Origin: Gemmatales bacterium
GTDB lineage: Bacteria > Planctomycetota > Planctomycetia > Gemmatales > Gemmataceae
Reading direction: 5' to 3'
Assembly: GCA_026004675.1 (NCBI GenBank)
Contig: BPJP01000002.1
Location: 434,001-498,000 of the forward strand
DNA: 64,000 nt
Under the pieces are notes generated by a model that did no database searches, had not been told where the DNA came from, and saw only the letters and a program-made list of their open reading frames with translations. Shown here piece after piece: positions 61,825 through 64,000 of this stretch. The position numbers and the translations under genes are program-made. Each line of letters starts with the position of its first letter. The first letter of the stretch is position 1.

Positions 61825-62922
61825 ATGCGAAACCATGCTGTTTTAGTCGCTGCCGTTCTCGGTTGGTTTGTCGTGTCATTCACGACAGCCCGCGCCGAGG
61901 AAATCCCGGAAAAGTATGAAAAGGTGATCCGACGCGGCTTGGATTATCTGGCTCGTTCGCAACATTCGGACGGGCATTGGGAAGCGAATGGCGGCCAGTA
62001 TCCCAGTGCCATGACCGGTTTGGCCGGGATCGCCTTGCTCGCCGAGGGAAGTACCGTTCGCGAAGGCAAATACGCGAAGAACATCCGCAGAGCAGTCGAT
62101 TGGTTCAAGGAACGCAGCCAGCGCAGTGGACTCCTTGGCGATCCGCGCAACCCGTCCGAGCGAAGCCGATACATGTACGGCCACGGCTTCGGGCTTTTGT
62201 TCTTGTCTCAGGTTTATGGCGAGGAAGAAGATGCCCGCGAACGCGAAACATTGGAAAAAATGTTAACCAAGGCAGTCGAGTTTTGCGGTCACGCCCAGAC
62301 CAGTCGCGGCGGCTGGGGATACGTCTCCGCGCGAGACGGTAGCGATTTCGACGAAGGCTCCGTTACCATCACGCAAGTGCAAGCCCTTCGAGCAGCTCGC
62401 AACGCCGGTATCGTCGTACCCAAACAAATCATCGACAAAGCACGCGACTACCTGAAAAAATGCACCACCCAGGATGGAGGAATCATCTACAGCCTGGCAA
62501 ATGGCGGCTTCGGCGGACAAGGTCGGCCGGCTCTGACTGCCGCTGCCGTCGCCTGCGCCTTCAGCGCCGGGGAGTACGACGGCGAATACACCAAACGTTG
62601 GCTGAAATACTGCCACAGGGTGATCGGCATCGACCGGTCAGGACGCGATCATTTCGGCCACTGGGAATACACACACTATTATTTCGCCCAATCCGTTTAC
62701 AGTCTGGGCGATGATCGCTGGCAGAAGTTGTTCCCCAATTCCAACGCCAAAGATGGTTTGACGTGGAGCAAATATAAAGAGGTGGTTTTCCCCTATATCG
62801 TTTCCCGGCAAAGCGGCGATGGCAGCTGGAACATGAGCGGCATCGGACCCGTCTACACGACGTCTTGCATGCTCACTATCCTGCAACTGGACCGAGCCAC
62901 GCTGCCGATCTACCAGCGATGA
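61825..62922 (+). CDS. Exported prenyltransferase/squalene-oxidase-repeat protein
   Basis: A 365-residue exported protein. A signal peptide (VLVAAVLGWFVVSFTTARA) is followed by (alpha/alpha) barrel repeats of the prenyltransferase/terpene-cyclase repeat family, with QW-like motifs such as RSQHSDGHWEANGGQYPSAM, AQTSRGGWGYVSARDGSDF and RQSGDGSWNMSGIGPVYTT. The catalytic DxDD of squalene-hopene cyclase is not seen, so it is not expected to be a cyclase. Such exported repeat proteins are frequent in planctomycetes and of unknown role. It lies 24 bases downstream of the giant propeller gene and is surely co-transcribed. Confidence 0.83.
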   Translation: MRNHAVLVAAVLGWFVVSFTTARAEEIPEKYEKVIRRGLDYLARSQHSDGHWEANGGQYPSAMTGLAGIALLAEGSTVREGKYAKNIRRAVDWFKERSQRSGLLGDPRNPSERSRYMYGHGFGLLFLSQVYGEEEDARERETLEKMLTKAVEFCGHAQTSRGGWGYVSARDGSDFDEGSVTITQVQALRAARNAGIVVPKQIIDKARDYLKKCTTQDGGIIYSLANGGFGGQGRPALTAAAVACAFSAGEYDGEYTKRWLKYCHRVIGIDRSGRDHFGHWEYTHYYFAQSVYSLGDDRWQKLFPNSNAKDGLTWSKYKEVVFPYIVSRQSGDGSWNMSGIGPVYTTSCMLTILQLDRATLPIYQR

Positions 62923-62947
62923 ACAACGGCATGGGATCGCACAAAGT

Positions 62948-64000
62948 TCAAGCCTTCCAGATTTTTTCCCGACCGCTGGCAACGTCCCGGGTTGCGTTGC
63001 GCGTATCGACCACCAGCGATGAATGGCGCACGATGAACTCCCAGTCGTAATCGCTGTGATCGGTCGCGATCAAAACACAATCCAGCGACGAAAGATACTC
63101 CGCCGTCAACGGCTGGCTTGCCAGATCGAAACAGTGCTTGCGCGTTTTCGGCAAGCGCGGCAAATATGGATCGTTGTAGCTGATCACGGCTCCAAGTTCT
63201 TTCAAGCGCTGGAGCAACTCCAGACTCGGTGATTCGCGGGCGTCATCGACGTTCTTCTTGTAGGCGATGCCGAGAATGCCGATTCGGCTTCCCTGGCAGG
63301 ATTTGCCCATCGAGTTCAATGCCAACAACACCCGCTGGACGACATATTCGGGCATATTGGTGTTGATCTCACCAGCCAATTCGATGAAACGCGTGTGAAA
63401 ATTGTGCCTGCGGGCAATCCACGACAAATAGAACGGATCGATCGGAATGCAGTGTCCCCCCAAGCCGGGACCCGGATAAAAAGCCTGAAAACCGAAGGGT
63501 TTGGTCGCCGCCGCCTCGATCACCTCCCATACGTCGATCCCCATGCGTTCGAACAGCATCTTCAATTCGTTGACCAGAGCGATGTTGACGCAGCGATAGG
63601 TGTTTTCAAGAATCTTGCATGCCTCGGCGACTTCCGGACTGGAGACCGATACCACCCTGGGAACGAGAGGTTCGTAGAGAGCCACCGCCAAAGCGTGGCT
63701 TTTCGGGTCCAGGCCACCCACGACTTTGGGAATATACGCCGCACTGTGAAGCGGATTCCCCGGATCCTCCCGTTCCGGACTGTAAGCGAGGAAATATTGT
63801 TGGCCGGCTACCAGTCGGCTTTCATCCAGAATCGGTTTGACCACTTCGCGCAGGGTCCCCGGATACGTCGTGCTCTCCAGAACGACGAGCTGGCCGGGAT
63901 TGAGAATGCGGCCGATTTCCCGTGCCGTCCCTTCAACATAGGACAGATCGGGTTCGTGGTGTTCATTCAGGGGAGTGGGGACGCAGATGATAATTGCCCG
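62948..64000 (-). CDS. Nucleotide-sugar dehydrogenase (UDP-GlcNAc/ManNAc type), partial
   Basis: The frame is open to the right edge and lacks its N-terminus, leaving about 350 residues. It is a UDP-glucose/GDP-mannose dehydrogenase-family protein: a VPTPLNEHHEPDLSYV segment of the NAD domain, VLESTTYPGT, the substrate-domain FLAYSPEREDPGN, the catalytic Cys in GGHCIPIDPFYLSW, and a C-terminal GIAYKKNVDDARESPSLEL and NDPYLP. Such enzymes make UDP-N-acetyl-hexosaminuronic acids for surface polysaccharides or O-antigen. The visible part is intact and in frame. A GTG at 63844 is internal, not the start. It is convergent with the prenyltransferase-repeat gene. Confidence 0.93.
   Translation of the reverse strand, partial: RAIIICVPTPLNEHHEPDLSYVEGTAREIGRILNPGQLVVLESTTYPGTLREVVKPILDESRLVAGQQYFLAYSPEREDPGNPLHSAAYIPKVVGGLDPKSHALAVALYEPLVPRVVSVSSPEVAEACKILENTYRCVNIALVNELKMLFERMGIDVWEVIEAAATKPFGFQAFYPGPGLGGHCIPIDPFYLSWIARRHNFHTRFIELAGEINTNMPEYVVQRVLLALNSMGKSCQGSRIGILGIAYKKNVDDARESPSLELLQRLKELGAVISYNDPYLPRLPKTRKHCFDLASQPLTAEYLSSLDCVLIATDHSDYDWEFIVRHSSLVVDTRNATRDVASGREKIWKA

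Overview
This window looks like a stretch of a planctomycete chromosome, most likely from the Gemmata-type lineage; that placement is inference. It rests on several exported PQQ-type beta-propeller proteins, a formylglycine sulfatase, a sugar-dehydrogenase propeller fused to a cytochrome c, an exported prenyltransferase-repeat protein, a membrane-anchored kinase-like protein with a proline-rich linker, and housekeeping genes scattered singly rather than in large operons. No rRNA, tRNA, CRISPR array or insertion sequence was recognised. Most of the DNA is GC-rich, and gene starts often carry a GGAGG-type ribosome binding site.

Layout. 0-2.5 kb: the N-terminus of an exported protein running off the left edge, a hicB-hicA toxin-antitoxin pair, pyrE, and divergent trpD. 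2.5-8 kb: an MscS channel, then a convergent pair of exported proteins (propeller-cytochrome c and PQQ propeller). 8-8.6 kb: a gene-free stretch with dispersed repeats. 8.6-11.8 kb: an exported protein of unknown function, a TPR-YggX fusion, a PSP1 protein with a cysteine-rich tail, and a PfkB sugar kinase. 11.8-18.3 kb (minus strand): an exported DHDPS-like aldolase, SCO1, an acyltransferase-aminotransferase fusion, a molybdenum-cofactor carrier with MogA, and a sulfatase. 18.3-31 kb: a four-cluster ferredoxin, a SulP transporter with an unusual cytosolic insertion, DinB, an amidohydrolase, an M24 peptidase, a second PQQ propeller, an esterase with an unknown partner, a D-2-hydroxyacid dehydrogenase, pyrF and a polytopic membrane protein. 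31-35 kb: threonine synthase, a 62-63 bp tandem repeat array, and an exported thioredoxin-domain (DUF255) protein.

35.0-37.7 kb is a compact three-gene cassette: a TIGR04255-type protein, an unknown protein and a ComEC-like metallo-beta-lactamase-fold hydrolase. Its base composition is clearly lower in GC than its neighbours. It is the best candidate for an undescribed, horizontally acquired system. 37.9-53.9 kb holds a MutS2 without its Smr domain, a VOC protein, a SEC-C/TPR protein, a probable pseudokinase, a [2Fe-2S] ferredoxin-CobN fusion, two alpha/beta hydrolases, a MatC-like carrier and a B12-type radical SAM protein. 54-64 kb has a cysteine-rich lipoprotein, a GrpE-like protein, endonuclease IV, a giant TPR/PQQ-propeller protein followed by a prenyltransferase-repeat protein, and a nucleotide-sugar dehydrogenase running off the right edge.

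Recurring themes are secreted or periplasmic redox and propeller proteins, metal and cofactor handling (Fe-S, molybdenum cofactor, cobalamin, copper via SCO1), and very tight tail-to-tail gene packing.
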